Assembly (NCBI RefSeq): GCF_003205615.1 | Contig: NZ_PYBV01000013.1 | Location: 131,081 to 195,080, forward strand | Length of the DNA stretch: 64,000 nt | Direction: 5' to 3' | DNA from: Micromonospora arborensis | Lineage (GTDB): Bacteria; Actinomycetota; Actinomycetes; Mycobacteriales; Micromonosporaceae | In this document: positions 33,818 to 43,973 of the stretch, one piece after another | Numbering within the stretch: the first letter of the stretch is position 1 | How the letters are laid out: each line of letters begins with the position of its first letter | The notes under the pieces: model-generated | The model's database searches: none | Told to the model about the DNA's origin: nothing | The model's input: only the letters and a program-made list of their open reading frames with translations | Translations under genes and position numbers: made by a program

Positions 33818-34565
33818 CCGGAGTCGCGATGCCGGCCAGATCCTCGGCCAGCGCCGCCATCAGCGGGGCGATCTCGTCCTGGAGGTAGAAGTGGCCGCCG
33901 CCGAAAGCGCGCTCGCCGAAATCGTCTGACTCTCGCCGCCACGCCCGCGTGCCGGCGTCCGAGGTGAGCGGATCGCCGGTGCCGCGGTAGACCCGCACCG
34001 GACAACCGAGCGGCTCGCCCGGCTGCGTGGCGTACCGGCGCAGCAGTTCGAGGTCGGCCCGCAGCGGTGGCAGCAGCAACGAGCTCAGCGCCGGGTCGGC
34101 CAGCACGGCGCTCGGCACCCCGCCCAGCCCGGCCAGCCGCTCCAGCAACCGCGGATCGTCGGGTGCGGGCAGCCGCAGCCGGCCCGCCTGCGGCGCCCAC
34201 GGCGCGTCGAAACCGGAGATCAGCAAGCCGGCCGGGGGCACCCCGGCGCGCTCCCGCATCCGGCGGGCGGTCTCGAAGGCCAGCAGCCCGCCCATGCTGT
34301 GACCAAACAGGACGAGTTCGGCGGGTGGCATCCCGGCGAGTTCCGCGGCCAGCGCGGCGGTGACCGCCCCGGCCGTCGTGACCGGCGCCTCGCCGCGTCG
34401 GGCGCCGTGCCCGGGCAACTCGACGCCGATCGGCTCCACCCACTCCGGCAACGCGGCGACCCAGGACCGGTACGCCGCCGCACTACCGCCGGCGTACGGC
34501 AGCAGCACCAGCCGCAGCCGCGCCGCCGGACGCGGCCGCCACCGGTGCAGCCAGCGCCCCTTCAT
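33780..34565 (-). CDS. Type II thioesterase (alpha/beta hydrolase)
   Basis: 261 aa, ATG at 34565 overlapping the flavin reductase stop (ATGA). It has the RifR/GrsT-type thioesterase motifs LLPYAGGSAAAYRSW, VELPGHGARRGE, the nucleophile elbow FGHSMGGLLAFE and the C-terminal catalytic His in GGGHFYL. Type II thioesterases clear misprimed or stalled chains from carrier proteins. Since neither PKS has a fused thioesterase, it may also help release the product. Its last 38 bases overlap the convergent response-regulator gene. Confidence 0.93.
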   Translation of the reverse strand: MKGRWLHRWRPRPAARLRLVLLPYAGGSAAAYRSWVAALPEWVEPIGVELPGHGARRGEAPVTTAGAVTAALAAELAGMPPAELVLFGHSMGGLLAFETARRMRERAGVPPAGLLISGFDAPWAPQAGRLRLPAPDDPRLLERLAGLGGVPSAVLADPALSSLLLPPLRADLELLRRYATQPGEPLGCPVRVYRGTGDPLTSDAGTRAWRRESDDFGERAFGGGHFYLQDEIAPLMAALAEDLAGIATPVTAAPARCSGSG

Positions 34566-35071
34566 GACTCGTCGTCCGGTGCCGGGCAGCGGACCTGGCC
34601 GTACCGGCCGCCGAGGAACGCGAGCGGCTCGGTGTCCCTGAGGATGCCGAACTCCAGCACCTCGCCGAGGACGATCAGATGGTCGCCGCCCTCGAACTCG
34701 GCCTTGGTCCGGCACTCCAGGTACGCCACCGCGCCGACCAGGATCGGCGCGCCGGTGCGGCCCGGGCGGAACGGCACGTCGGCGAAACGGTTCTCCCCGG
34801 CGCGGGCGAACTGCCGGGAGATGTGCTCCTGGTCCGCGCCCAGGATGTTGATCGCGAAGCCACCGGCCTGCTGCAGGCCGGCCTTGGCGCGGGACGACGA
34901 GTGCACGCAGAACAGCACCAGCGGCGGTTTCATCGACACCGACGTGAAAGAGTTCGCGGTCAAACCGAGCGGTACGCCGACGACATCCGCCGTCACCACC
35001 GTCACCCCGGTGACAAACCGCCCGAGCACCCGGCGCAGCTCCAGCTCATCGAGCGTTACCTCGGACCTCAT
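34562..35071 (-). CDS. Flavin reductase (NADH:flavin oxidoreductase domain)
   Basis: 169 aa from ATG at 35071, preferred because GAGGTGG precedes it; an upstream ATG at 35140 would extend it by 23 residues. The sequence FVTGVTVVTADVVGVPLGLTANSFTSVSMKPPLVLFCV is the hallmark of the flavin reductase-like FMN-binding split barrel, followed by AINILGADQEHISRQFA and the C-terminal VGAVAYLECRTKAEFEGGDHLIVLGEV. It reduces FAD or FMN with NAD(P)H and is the natural supplier of FADH2 to the halogenases of the cluster. It is the rightmost gene I assign to the cluster. Confidence 0.93.
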   Translation of the reverse strand: MRSEVTLDELELRRVLGRFVTGVTVVTADVVGVPLGLTANSFTSVSMKPPLVLFCVHSSSRAKAGLQQAGGFAINILGADQEHISRQFARAGENRFADVPFRPGRTGAPILVGAVAYLECRTKAEFEGGDHLIVLGEVLEFGILRDTEPLAFLGGRYGQVRCPAPDDES

Positions 35072-35844
35072 GCGCACCACCTCGCCGTAGTTTGCTGATT
35101 CCGAGTCAGCGTAGGAATGTGCACCGTCGGTGTCTTCCATCAGCGTGATGAGCACGGCGCATCCGGTCACCGGGTGCTCATACCTGCGGACTAGCCTCTA
35201 CTGTCCGCAAACCGGCGGATGCCGGCTCGGCCGGCGGCCCCAGAGGCGCAGCTTGTCCGGTTTACGCAGGGTTCGGACCCACCGGATCCGGTCGTCGGCG
35301 AAGGCTGGACGCGGTTTCGGGTCTGCTTCCGAGGAAGGCGCGGATCCCGCTGAGGGCGGCCTCCCGGTCCAGATCTGCCATGACCAGCGTCCCCTGCCCG
35401 CGTCGCGAGTGTCGCAACGAGGGAGTCGGCGGTTCGGCGCTGCCCGTGCGGGAACTCGGCCTGCTCCGGCGACCCCATCGACCCGGTCGTCCATGACGTT
35501 CCACAAGCCAGCCAGGCCGCCTCTTGTCGCGGCGTCTGGCGGGCGGGCCGGAGTGTGACCAGGGCGTGCAGCCACATTCGCGACGACATGCTTCCCAGCG
35601 CTCAGGGCGGGTCGGGCAAACAAGACCACGTCAATGATTCACTGCCGGCCACACACAATCTTTGTCTCGTTCACCTCGGCGACACCTTCGGAACGTCGTG
35701 AGCACCGACGGCAAGACGTGATCATCCGGCGGTGAGGCGCCTGGTCGCCCCGGTGCGGACTGCCCGCGCAGCGGCTCGTCAGTCCGCACGCACGAGACCC
35801 ACCCCAGGGGCTAGTCGCCCCCTGAGCTTCCGGAGAAACAGAAC
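35072..35844. other. 773-bp region without a convincing gene; right border of the cluster
   Basis: Several overlapping open readings exist on both strands but none has a ribosome site, a recognisable domain or a natural composition; they are rich in Arg, Pro and Gly as random GC-rich frames are. The left end must contain the promoter of the flavin reductase and thioesterase genes. The right end holds the leader of the sensor-like gene, with a weak GGAG. I see no tRNA, insertion sequence or attachment site. Confidence 0.6.
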
Positions 35845-37122
35845 ATGGAGTTACCTGCGCGGCGGTCCCGAAGCTGGCCGGGGACTCTCAGATTCGGTCT
35901 GCCCCCACTGATCGCGGTGTTGCTCCTGGCACCGGTCGCGGTGCTCTTCCAGCAGGCCCATCCGACAAGCGATGACCGCGCCTCTGTGCAGCGAGAACGC
36001 GACGGCGCCAGGTATCTCCGGCCACTCGGCCAAGTTGCCGTCGCGCTGGTGGATGCCCAGTCCGCAGCCGTGGCCGGTCGGCCCGCCTCGGGCGAGCCGC
36101 TCAAGGAGGCAGTAGCCGAGATGGCCGTCGTCGACACCCGGCTCGGCGGCGAACTGCTGGCACGCGAGCGTTGGGCCGGGCTCCGGGCGAAGATCGACGC
36201 GCTGCCCAATCGTGGCGCCGACGAGGCCGCCGACACCATGGCCACCTACAGCGAGGCCGCCGACCTGCTCCTCGGGCTCTACCGCAAGGTACGCGAGGCT
36301 TCCGGACTCGCACGCGACTCCGTCGCCGACACCTATTACCTGCAGGACGGTGCGGCCGAGGAACTGCCCGAGGCGCTGGTGAACGTCGGGCGATTCAGCG
36401 ACCTCGCGATGATCGCCTCCGGCCAGAGCAGCGAGCACCACGAGCTCACCATTGCCAACCTCGGCACTTACCGCTCAGACGCGCTCTCCTCAGCCGATGA
36501 CCTGATCGACGACCTACTCGCGGCGGAGACCGAGAACGTCAGCCTCAGCAGCGGAGTGCTCGGTGAGATCGACGCCTTCCAGCGGGCGATGGAGACGTTG
36601 GGCGCCGTCACCTTCGCGACCAAGGCGAAGCCGAGTCCGGCCGGTACTGCCAAGCCGACCTCCAACGGCAAGGGCGACAACTCGGACGACGCTGACCCTG
36701 CGGGCAGCGGCCACAGCGCCGCCACGAGCCTCGTCGTCGACGTCGCCCAGGTCAGAGCGGCCCGCACCACCGCCCAGGACGCCGCGGCCAAGCTCAACAC
36801 GGCCATCCTCAACGAGCTGGACGGTCGGCTTTCCGCTCGGGCTGATGACCTCGACGGCCAGCGGCGACGCGTCTTGGGCGTTACCGCTCTCGCGGTCGCT
36901 CTCGCGGTCACCGCGGTGTGGGTGGCCCTTCCTCGTAGGGTGCGCCGGAGACGACGCGCGGGCAGACGAGACACCAGCTCACTGTCTTCGCCGATGGTGC
37001 CCCAGCCAGCCGCACCGCCGGCCCTGCAGAGCAGAGGTGGCGTCCACCCGCAGGCTGGATACCCCGCGCTCGATGAGGACAGCGACCCGAAGCATTGGAA
37101 CCGGACAAATGCTGCTCGATAG
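35845..37122 (+). CDS. Membrane-anchored sensor-like protein upstream of the conservon
   Basis: 425 aa, ATG at 35845. A membrane helix at about 20-40 (LIAVLLLAPVAVLF) is followed by an extracytoplasmic, mostly helical region to about 350 that resembles the nitrate/nitrite-sensor type domain. A second helix lies at about 350-370 (VLGVTALAVALAVTAVW), and a short basic, Pro-rich tail ends the protein. It lacks a histidine kinase domain. The 3' end overlaps the kinase gene by 14 bp, so it probably acts with that kinase as an extra sensory input. The function is inferred from context only. Confidence 0.7.
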   Translation: MELPARRSRSWPGTLRFGLPPLIAVLLLAPVAVLFQQAHPTSDDRASVQRERDGARYLRPLGQVAVALVDAQSAAVAGRPASGEPLKEAVAEMAVVDTRLGGELLARERWAGLRAKIDALPNRGADEAADTMATYSEAADLLLGLYRKVREASGLARDSVADTYYLQDGAAEELPEALVNVGRFSDLAMIASGQSSEHHELTIANLGTYRSDALSSADDLIDDLLAAETENVSLSSGVLGEIDAFQRAMETLGAVTFATKAKPSPAGTAKPTSNGKGDNSDDADPAGSGHSAATSLVVDVAQVRAARTTAQDAAAKLNTAILNELDGRLSARADDLDGQRRRVLGVTALAVALAVTAVWVALPRRVRRRRRAGRRDTSSLSSPMVPQPAAPPALQSRGGVHPQAGYPALDEDSDPKHWNRTNAAR

Positions 37123-39577
37123 ACTCCGCATTCGGGGCAAGCTCGCCGTTCTGCTGGTCATTCCACTGTTCAGCATGGCCGCGCTGGCCGTGCCGGTGGT
37201 CGCCGAGCGGGCAGGTGCCGCAGCACGAGCGGACCGGGCCGCCGTCGCCGCACGCACCGCGGAGCTGGTCGGCACAGTGGTGCAGGAGTTGCAAGAGGAG
37301 CGGCTACTCTCCGTCGGCTACCTGCTCGGCGTGGCGGACCATGCGTCTCTGGTGCGGCAGTCGACGGCGGTAGACGACAAGGTCGAGGACCTGCGCGCGA
37401 ACCTCGACATCGATCGGTCCAGCCCGATCGTCGCCGCGCTGGACGGTGTTCGCAAGATCACCGACACACGAACCGCCGTCCTGGCGCACAAGGCCAGCAC
37501 CGACGCGGCACTGACGGGCTTCACGAGCGTGATCGGGCCGCTCATCGAGGCACCCCAGTTGTTGTTCGACGCGGATACCGCCACTGCCGCAGGCCGCCAG
37601 CTGGTCGCTCTCGACGCCCTGCTGCGCACCGACGAGCAGATCAGTGCCGCCGGAACGCTGCTCCTCCTCACCGCCGCGGCACCGAGCCAATCCGCCAGCA
37701 GCCGCTACATCGCCACGCTGGCCTTACTGCAGGTGGCGCTCGACCGGTTCCACGCCTTCGCCACCAGTGAGCAGACCGCACTCCACCAGCTGATCAACAC
37801 TGGGGTGATCGCCCGAACGGGACAAGACTTCCTGGCTCTGGGGGCAGCCGACCCGAGGTCCGCCGTCACAAAAGTACCGATCACCACCATCTTCCCGGCC
37901 GTCTCTTCGCTCGGCCGACTCGGCGAGTTCGTCAAGAAGAAGCTCGTCGCCGACATCATCACCGAGGTCAACGACCAACAACGCCACGCGCTCACCACCG
38001 CGTACACGGTGGGCGGGCTGGTGCTGCTGACGCTCCTGTTGGTGGTGGCCCTCAGCGTCGCGGTGGCCCGTTTCGTGGCCCTCCCGCTGACGTGGCTGAC
38101 CAACTCCGCCGAGCGAATCGCCCGGCTCTCGGAGGCGGAACTGGTCCGCATCGCCGACGACGAGACGGAGTCGCCATCCCCGGTTCGACTTGACCCGATC
38201 GACGTCAGCGGTCACGACGAGATCGGGGACCTGGCGCGCGCCTTCGAGCGTGTGCAACACACCGCGGCACGGCTGGTGGAACGGCAGGCAGCGAGTAGAC
38301 GCAACGTGGCGCAGATGTTCGGGCACATCGGTCGGCGCACACAGAACCTCGTCGGTCGTCAGCTCGCGCTCATCGACCGGCTGGAGCAGCAGGAGACCGA
38401 TCCGGGCCGCTTGCAGCACCTCTACCGACTGGACCACGTGTCCAGCCGGCTGCGCCGCAACGCGAACAGCCTGGTGGTCCTCTCGGGTTGGAACAACTCG
38501 GAGGGCCACATGGCCCCGCTGCCGCTCGGCAACGTGGTCCGGCTCGCGCTCGGCGAGATCGAGGACTTCACCCGAGTCGACGTGGAGGTCACCGACGACG
38601 TGTCGGTCGTCCCGGCCGCGATCGGCGACCTCGCACTCACCCTCGCCGAACTGATGGAGAACGGCACCACCTTCTCACCGCCCCACACCCGGCTCACGGT
38701 CGTGTCCCAGACGCTCCCCCACGGGGTACGCATTTCGCTGGTCGACCACGGTATCGGTATGCCCGCGGAGCGGCTGGCCGAGGAGAACGTCCGCCTGACC
38801 CGACGCGAGCGGCTCGACCTCGTGCCGACCGAGCTGTTGGGGCTCTTCGTCGTCGGCCGGTTGGCTCGGCGACACAACTGGCGGGTTTGCCTCACTGCGA
38901 CTCCGGGTGGTGGCGTCACTGCCGATATTGAGATCGATTCCCGCCTCTTGGTCGACACCCCAGCCCGGGCAGGGAGGTCAGGCAGGCCGGGCGTCACGAA
39001 AATTGCCGGCATCGGCTCGGCGCCGCAAGCCGTGGAAACGGCGCGCGCAGGAGAGAACCGGCGGAGTCCCGAGCTGCCGAAGACCGAGGGCACGACCGAT
39101 CGCGAACGCGTCGAATCGGTCACTCGGCCACCCAACGAGCTGTCGCTGAACCCGGCGCTGCTCGACCGGGCGAGGCAGACACTCTCCAGCGGCGCCAAGT
39201 GGAACGCGTTCGCTCCGCTCGGCAGCCCGGCCACTGCGGCACCGTCCAACGGCGTCGTCGCCGTTCCCACCCCCACCGCGGTGTCCGGGAGCGCCGTGGG
39301 GGGCGGACCGGTGTCCATCGCCGGCTCGGGGTCGCTGGTTGTTCCCCCGATCCCGCAGGCCCGACCAGCGGCGGCTGCCGTGCCCCAACTCACCCGACGG
39401 ATACCCGGCGCGAGTCTGCCCGACGCCGAGCCGGTCCCGAGCTACCACGGCAGCGCGTCGGCACCAGAGAATCCCGACGAGGTTCGCCGTCGGATCAACC
39501 AGTTCGAGGCGGGCATCCAGCGCGCCCTAGGTGAGGCAAGCCCGAGTTATCACCGCGAAGAAGGTTCACCACGATGA
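37109..39577 (+). CDS. Conservon sensor histidine kinase-like protein (CvnA-type)
   Basis: 822 aa, ATG at 37109. It has an N-terminal membrane helix (KLAVLLVIPLFSMAALAVPV), a large extracytoplasmic nitrate-sensor-type helical domain to about 305, a second helix (LVLLTLLLVVALSVAVARFVAL), and a HAMP segment. A kinase core then follows with ATPase motifs LAELMENGTTFSPP (N-box) and SLVDHGIGMP (G1). The last about 220 residues are Pro/Ala/Ser-rich and probably disordered. Actinomycete conservons pair such a kinase with roadblock, DUF742 and GTPase proteins to form a membrane switch similar to a eukaryotic G-protein system, and exactly that order follows. The classic phospho-acceptor H-box is not obvious. 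Confidence 0.9.
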   Translation: MLLDRLRIRGKLAVLLVIPLFSMAALAVPVVAERAGAAARADRAAVAARTAELVGTVVQELQEERLLSVGYLLGVADHASLVRQSTAVDDKVEDLRANLDIDRSSPIVAALDGVRKITDTRTAVLAHKASTDAALTGFTSVIGPLIEAPQLLFDADTATAAGRQLVALDALLRTDEQISAAGTLLLLTAAAPSQSASSRYIATLALLQVALDRFHAFATSEQTALHQLINTGVIARTGQDFLALGAADPRSAVTKVPITTIFPAVSSLGRLGEFVKKKLVADIITEVNDQQRHALTTAYTVGGLVLLTLLLVVALSVAVARFVALPLTWLTNSAERIARLSEAELVRIADDETESPSPVRLDPIDVSGHDEIGDLARAFERVQHTAARLVERQAASRRNVAQMFGHIGRRTQNLVGRQLALIDRLEQQETDPGRLQHLYRLDHVSSRLRRNANSLVVLSGWNNSEGHMAPLPLGNVVRLALGEIEDFTRVDVEVTDDVSVVPAAIGDLALTLAELMENGTTFSPPHTRLTVVSQTLPHGVRISLVDHGIGMPAERLAEENVRLTRRERLDLVPTELLGLFVVGRLARRHNWRVCLTATPGGGVTADIEIDSRLLVDTPARAGRSGRPGVTKIAGIGSAPQAVETARAGENRRSPELPKTEGTTDRERVESVTRPPNELSLNPALLDRARQTLSSGAKWNAFAPLGSPATAAPSNGVVAVPTPTAVSGSAVGGGPVSIAGSGSLVVPPIPQARPAAAAVPQLTRRIPGASLPDAEPVPSYHGSASAPENPDEVRRRINQFEAGIQRALGEASPSYHREEGSPR

Positions 39578-40047
39578 CGAGCCCATTCCTCCACGAGAAC
39601 GCCACGCACAACCCGAACGGGGACTTCACCGGCCTCAGCCATGAGGCGAGGACCTTCAACTGGTTACTCGATGGGTTCACCACCAACACAGCCGGCGTGC
39701 TGGAGGCGATCGCCGTCTCCTCGGACGGATTGCTGATGGCGATGTCGGCGACAAAGGACCGACCGAACGCGGAACGGCTCGCCGCAGTGGTGTCCGGGAT
39801 GACCAGCATGTCCGCTGGCGCCGCCAACTGGTACGCCCTGGGGATGCTCAACCGGATCATCATCGACATGACCGACGGCTACTTGTTGATCACGACCATC
39901 AGCAGCGGCTCCGTACTTGGTGTCGTGGCCGATCGTTCGGCAAACCTTGGAACGGTGGCGTACGAGATGACCCTCTTCACCACCCGGGCAGGCAGCGCGC
40001 TCACCCCGCAGCTCATCGTTGAACTGAAGAACTCGGTTCAGGGCTGA
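39574..40047 (+). CDS. Roadblock/LC7 domain protein (CvnB-type)
   Basis: 157 aa, ATG at 39574 overlapping the kinase stop (ATGA). The fold is the roadblock/LC7 type with FNWLLDGFTTNTAGVLEAIAVSSDGLLMAMS at residues about 27-55 and ADRSANLGTVAYEMTLF later. Such proteins bind and regulate small GTPases, here presumably the GTPase two genes downstream. It is the second member of the four-gene conservon. Confidence 0.95.
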   Translation: MTSPFLHENATHNPNGDFTGLSHEARTFNWLLDGFTTNTAGVLEAIAVSSDGLLMAMSATKDRPNAERLAAVVSGMTSMSAGAANWYALGMLNRIIIDMTDGYLLITTISSGSVLGVVADRSANLGTVAYEMTLFTTRAGSALTPQLIVELKNSVQG

Positions 40048-40070
40048 GCGGGCGAGTCAACAGCGACGTC

Positions 40071-40553
40071 ATGCACTGGAAGGAACCTGACGGGGAGGAG
40101 CCGGCACCGGGCGTCCAGATCCGTCCCTACCTGCGGGCCGTAACGCCGGCCGAGCAGTTCGCTGGGCCGGCACCGACCCCCGAGGCAACGCTCGACCCTG
40201 CCATCACCGACGTTCCACGTCCCTTCGTGCTGACCTCGGGACGAGTGGCGGGAACCGACCCCTCGATCAGTCTGGAGACCCAGGTGACGGCCAGGCATCC
40301 GGGCCTGAGCTGGGACTCACCCGGATTGTCGCGGCTGACTCCCGAGATGCGGAACATCGTCCTGCTCTGCGCTGAGCCGCTCTCCGTGGCGGAGGTCTCG
40401 GCCCAACTACAACTGCAGCTCGGCGTGACGAAGGTCCTGGTCGGCGACCTGCGTGCCGCCGGTTACCTGGACGTACACGTGCGTCACGGGGCCGAATCTT
40501 TCAACCCCGACGTGATTCTGAGAGTGATCGATGGACTTAGCGCAATCTCCTGA
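40071..40553 (+). CDS. DUF742 conservon protein (CvnC-type)
   Basis: 160 aa, ATG at 40071, 23 bp after the roadblock gene. The N-terminal GVQIRPYLRA and the C-terminal winged-helix-like region (PEMRNIVLLCAEPLSVAEVSAQLQLQLGVTKVLVGDLRAAGYL) match DUF742. The C-terminal half resembles a helix-turn-helix fold and may bind DNA or proteins. It overlaps the GTPase gene by 23 bp. The biochemical role in conservons is not established. Confidence 0.93.
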   Translation: MHWKEPDGEEPAPGVQIRPYLRAVTPAEQFAGPAPTPEATLDPAITDVPRPFVLTSGRVAGTDPSISLETQVTARHPGLSWDSPGLSRLTPEMRNIVLLCAEPLSVAEVSAQLQLQLGVTKVLVGDLRAAGYLDVHVRHGAESFNPDVILRVIDGLSAIS

Positions 40554-41196
40554 GTGGCAGGCCAACGCACCCCAGAGCAACGGCTCGGTTCACCCGCGAC
40601 CGTCTGATGAGGCTGACCCGATCCGTGGCCGGCCATCCGTGCCGCTGCCTGTGAAGATCGTCATCGCAGGCGGCTTCGGCGTCGGTAAGACCACCACCGT
40701 CGGTGCCATCTCCGACATCGCGCCGCTGACGACCGAGGCGGCAATGACCGAAGCTGCGGTCGGCGTCGACATCCTCGGTCTCGGATCGGAGAAGACCACG
40801 ACCACGGTCGCCATGGACTTCGGCTGCGTCACCATTGACCGGAGCCTCAAGCTCTACCTATTCGGTACACCTGGACAGTCGCGGTTCGGCTTCATGTGGG
40901 ACGACCTGGCCCACGGCGCGCTCGGCGCGCTCGTCGTTGTGGACAGCGCCCGGCTCGACGACTGCTACCCCGCCATCGACTACTTCGAGCACGCCGGCCT
41001 GCCCTTCGTCGTCGGCGTCAACGCCTTCCACGGCCACCTGATGCACGAGCTGGCGGAGATCCGTTGGGCCCTCGCGATCGGCGATCAGGTGCCGGTGGTG
41101 CGGTTCGACGCGCGCGAGCGAACCTCGGTACGGGACGCGCTGCTGGTGGTACTCGGCACCGCGCTGAACAAGGCGCTCGGAGAACAGCCCGGCTAG
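40531..41196 (+). CDS. Small GTP-binding protein of the conservon (CvnD-type)
   Basis: 221 aa, ATG at 40531. The P-loop is GGFGVGKTTTVGAIS (residues about 47-61), with switch residues in LFGTPGQSRFGFMWDDL and a VVDSARLDDCYPAIDYFEHAGLPFVVGVNAFHG segment carrying a modified NKxD region. This is the MglA/CvnD-like ATP/GTPase that ends actinomycete conservons. It would be controlled by the roadblock protein and the sensor kinase. The four-gene order and overlaps support one operon from 35,845 to 41,196. Confidence 0.95.
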   Translation: MDLAQSPEWQANAPQSNGSVHPRPSDEADPIRGRPSVPLPVKIVIAGGFGVGKTTTVGAISDIAPLTTEAAMTEAAVGVDILGLGSEKTTTTVAMDFGCVTIDRSLKLYLFGTPGQSRFGFMWDDLAHGALGALVVVDSARLDDCYPAIDYFEHAGLPFVVGVNAFHGHLMHELAEIRWALAIGDQVPVVRFDARERTSVRDALLVVLGTALNKALGEQPG

Positions 41197-41291
41197 CCAC
41201 ACCATCCTGACGCCGCAGGCATCGACAGCGAGGCCGCCGAAACCCTCCGACCTGCGTTTTACCAGATCAGCGATGTGGTGTTGGGGCACCC

Positions 41292-42377
<1,086 letters not shown>

Positions 42378-42519
42378 GACCAGCCAGCTTACGCGGGTGC
42401 CGATTGGGCCGACCCACGTGGCTCCGATTCGACGGGCCGGGCGATCGATCGTCGCTCCCGCCGGGCCGGGTCGAGCATTGTTACCCTTCCCGATTCGATG
42501 TCGCGCTGTTGGAGGTGGG

Positions 42520-43089
42520 ATGAACTCGACCTTGCCCGAGCTGTACATCGCCGTCGATGTGGAGGCGGACGGGCCGATCCCCGGGCCGTACAGCATGATC
42601 TCGCTGGGGATGGCCGTGGCCGGACAACCGGATCTGACCTTCTACACGGAGCTACGTCCCATCTCCGACGAGTTCGTGCCGGCGGCGCTGGCCGTCTCCG
42701 GGCTGGACCGGGACCGCCTGCTGCGGGAGGCGCCCACCGCGCAGGAGGCGATGTCCGCCGCGGCGGCCTGGGTCGACGGGCTGCGTCGGATCGGCCGTCC
42801 GGTCTTCCTCGCCGCGCCCGCCGTCTGGGACGGCATGTTCGTGCACTGGTACTTCGTCCGCTTCGTCGGCCGCAGCCCGTTCGGTGTCACCGGCTCTGGT
42901 GTCGATCTCCGCAGCTACTGGATGGGGCTGACCGGCGGCGAGTGGGTTCAGACCCACAAGAGCACGATCAAGAACGAGCTGGGCCTGCACGGCGTGCCGC
43001 ACACGCACCACGCCGGGGAGGACGCCGCCGAGCTGGCGCAGGTCTTCGACGCGGTGCTCCGCCGCCGACAGTCCGCCGAGCAGGATTGA
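42520..43089 (+). CDS. 3'-5' exonuclease (DnaQ/RNase T superfamily)
   Basis: 189 aa; ATG at 42520 directly after a strong GGAGGTGGG ribosome site, so longer readings into the YchF gene are not used. Exo I is YIAVDVEADGP (catalytic Asp and Glu), followed by exo II-like LAAPAVWDGMFVHWYF and exo III as HTHHAGEDAAELAQVF (His and Asp). The length suits a single-domain exonuclease. It could act on nucleic acid ends in repair or RNA turnover; the substrate cannot be told from sequence. Confidence 0.88.
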   Translation: MNSTLPELYIAVDVEADGPIPGPYSMISLGMAVAGQPDLTFYTELRPISDEFVPAALAVSGLDRDRLLREAPTAQEAMSAAAAWVDGLRRIGRPVFLAAPAVWDGMFVHWYFVRFVGRSPFGVTGSGVDLRSYWMGLTGGEWVQTHKSTIKNELGLHGVPHTHHAGEDAAELAQVFDAVLRRRQSAEQD

Positions 43090-43092
43090 CGC

Positions 43093-43827
43093 TCAGGCGA
43101 GCAGGCGTGGGGCGATGACCGTCTCCTGGACGCTGCCGTCGGCGCTGCGGCTGACCTCGTACGCCGAGACGCCCTCGCGGTCCGCGATTGCCTCGACCAG
43201 CCGGGTGCCCCGGTAGACCAGGCCGACTCCGTCGTCGGTGCAGTGGCTGGTCGGCAGCGTCCCGTTGCCGACCAGCTCGTGCATGAGCGGGCGCCGCTCG
43301 GCCTCGCTGTCGTAGTGCACCCCGTTGCCGTACGGCAGCCAGGCCAAGCCCTCGGTGAAGCCGCGCAGGCGGGGACCGAAGCTGTCGGTGGCACCGCCGA
43401 CGTGCCAGCAGATCGAACCGGCGGAGACGCCGGCCAGCACCACGCCAGCCTGCCAGCACTCGTGCAGGATCTCGTCGAGCCCATGCACCCGCCAGATGGC
43501 GACCAGGTTGGCCACGCTGCCGCCGCCGACCCAGACCACGTCCTGGGCGAGCAGGTGGGCGCGGACGTCCTCGACGTTCGGCATCGGGAACAGGTTGAGG
43601 TGCGACAGCCGGAACCGGGTGTCCGCGAACGCGCCGTAGACCGCGCTCAGCGAGGTGGGCTGGTCCCCGAGGGCCTGCCCGAGGTAGCAGATCCGCGGCT
43701 GCGGACCGGCCTCGGCCAGCTCGGCCGCCAACTCGAAGACCGGGCCGGGGCGCAGGTCGGCGGGGCCCCGGTCGCCCCGGAAGAAGCCCATGCTGGTGGC
43801 GAGGATTGTCGGGTCGCTGGCGGGCAT
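43093..43827 (-). CDS. Peptidase S51 family protein (dipeptidase E/cyanophycinase-like)
   Basis: 244 aa, ATG at 43827 behind AAGGA; an upstream ATG at 43863 lacks a comparable site. The Ser nucleophile is in GVSAGSICWH (about residue 124), preceded by VVWVGGGSVANLVAIWRVHGL, as in S51 peptidases that hydrolyse Asp-containing dipeptides. Cytoplasmic, with no signal peptide. It ends three bases after the convergent exonuclease gene, so the two transcripts probably overlap. Confidence 0.88.
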   Translation of the reverse strand: MPASDPTILATSMGFFRGDRGPADLRPGPVFELAAELAEAGPQPRICYLGQALGDQPTSLSAVYGAFADTRFRLSHLNLFPMPNVEDVRAHLLAQDVVWVGGGSVANLVAIWRVHGLDEILHECWQAGVVLAGVSAGSICWHVGGATDSFGPRLRGFTEGLAWLPYGNGVHYDSEAERRPLMHELVGNGTLPTSHCTDDGVGLVYRGTRLVEAIADREGVSAYEVSRSADGSVQETVIAPRLLA

Positions 43828-43917
43828 CGGGGCGTCCTTCCGTCGGGGCGTTGCGGCGTCCATCCTGCCGCAGCCAGCCCTCCGCCCGTGGGCCGGTCGC
43901 TCACCTCCCGCCCACGG

Positions 43918-43973
43918 TGATCATGGGCTTGGCGTGGCCTGCGCAGATCGAACCCCCGCCAGGCCCGTGATCA
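43918..43973. repeat. Palindromic REP-like element overlapping a stop codon
   Basis: The arms TGATCATGGGCTTGGC (43918-43933) and GCCAGGCCCGTGATCA (43958-43973) pair along 16 bases with two G-T wobbles around a 24-base loop. The right arm supplies the stop codon of the unknown gene on the minus strand. The TGATCA ends and layout resemble the element at 45.93 kb. It may also serve as a terminator. Confidence 0.75.

Noticed and set aside
35191..35629. Overlapping open frames of 130-140 codons at the cluster border
   Set aside because: No recognisable domain, no ribosome site and an Arg/Pro/Gly-rich makeup; a slight resemblance of ALSAGKHVV to oxidoreductase motifs is too weak.
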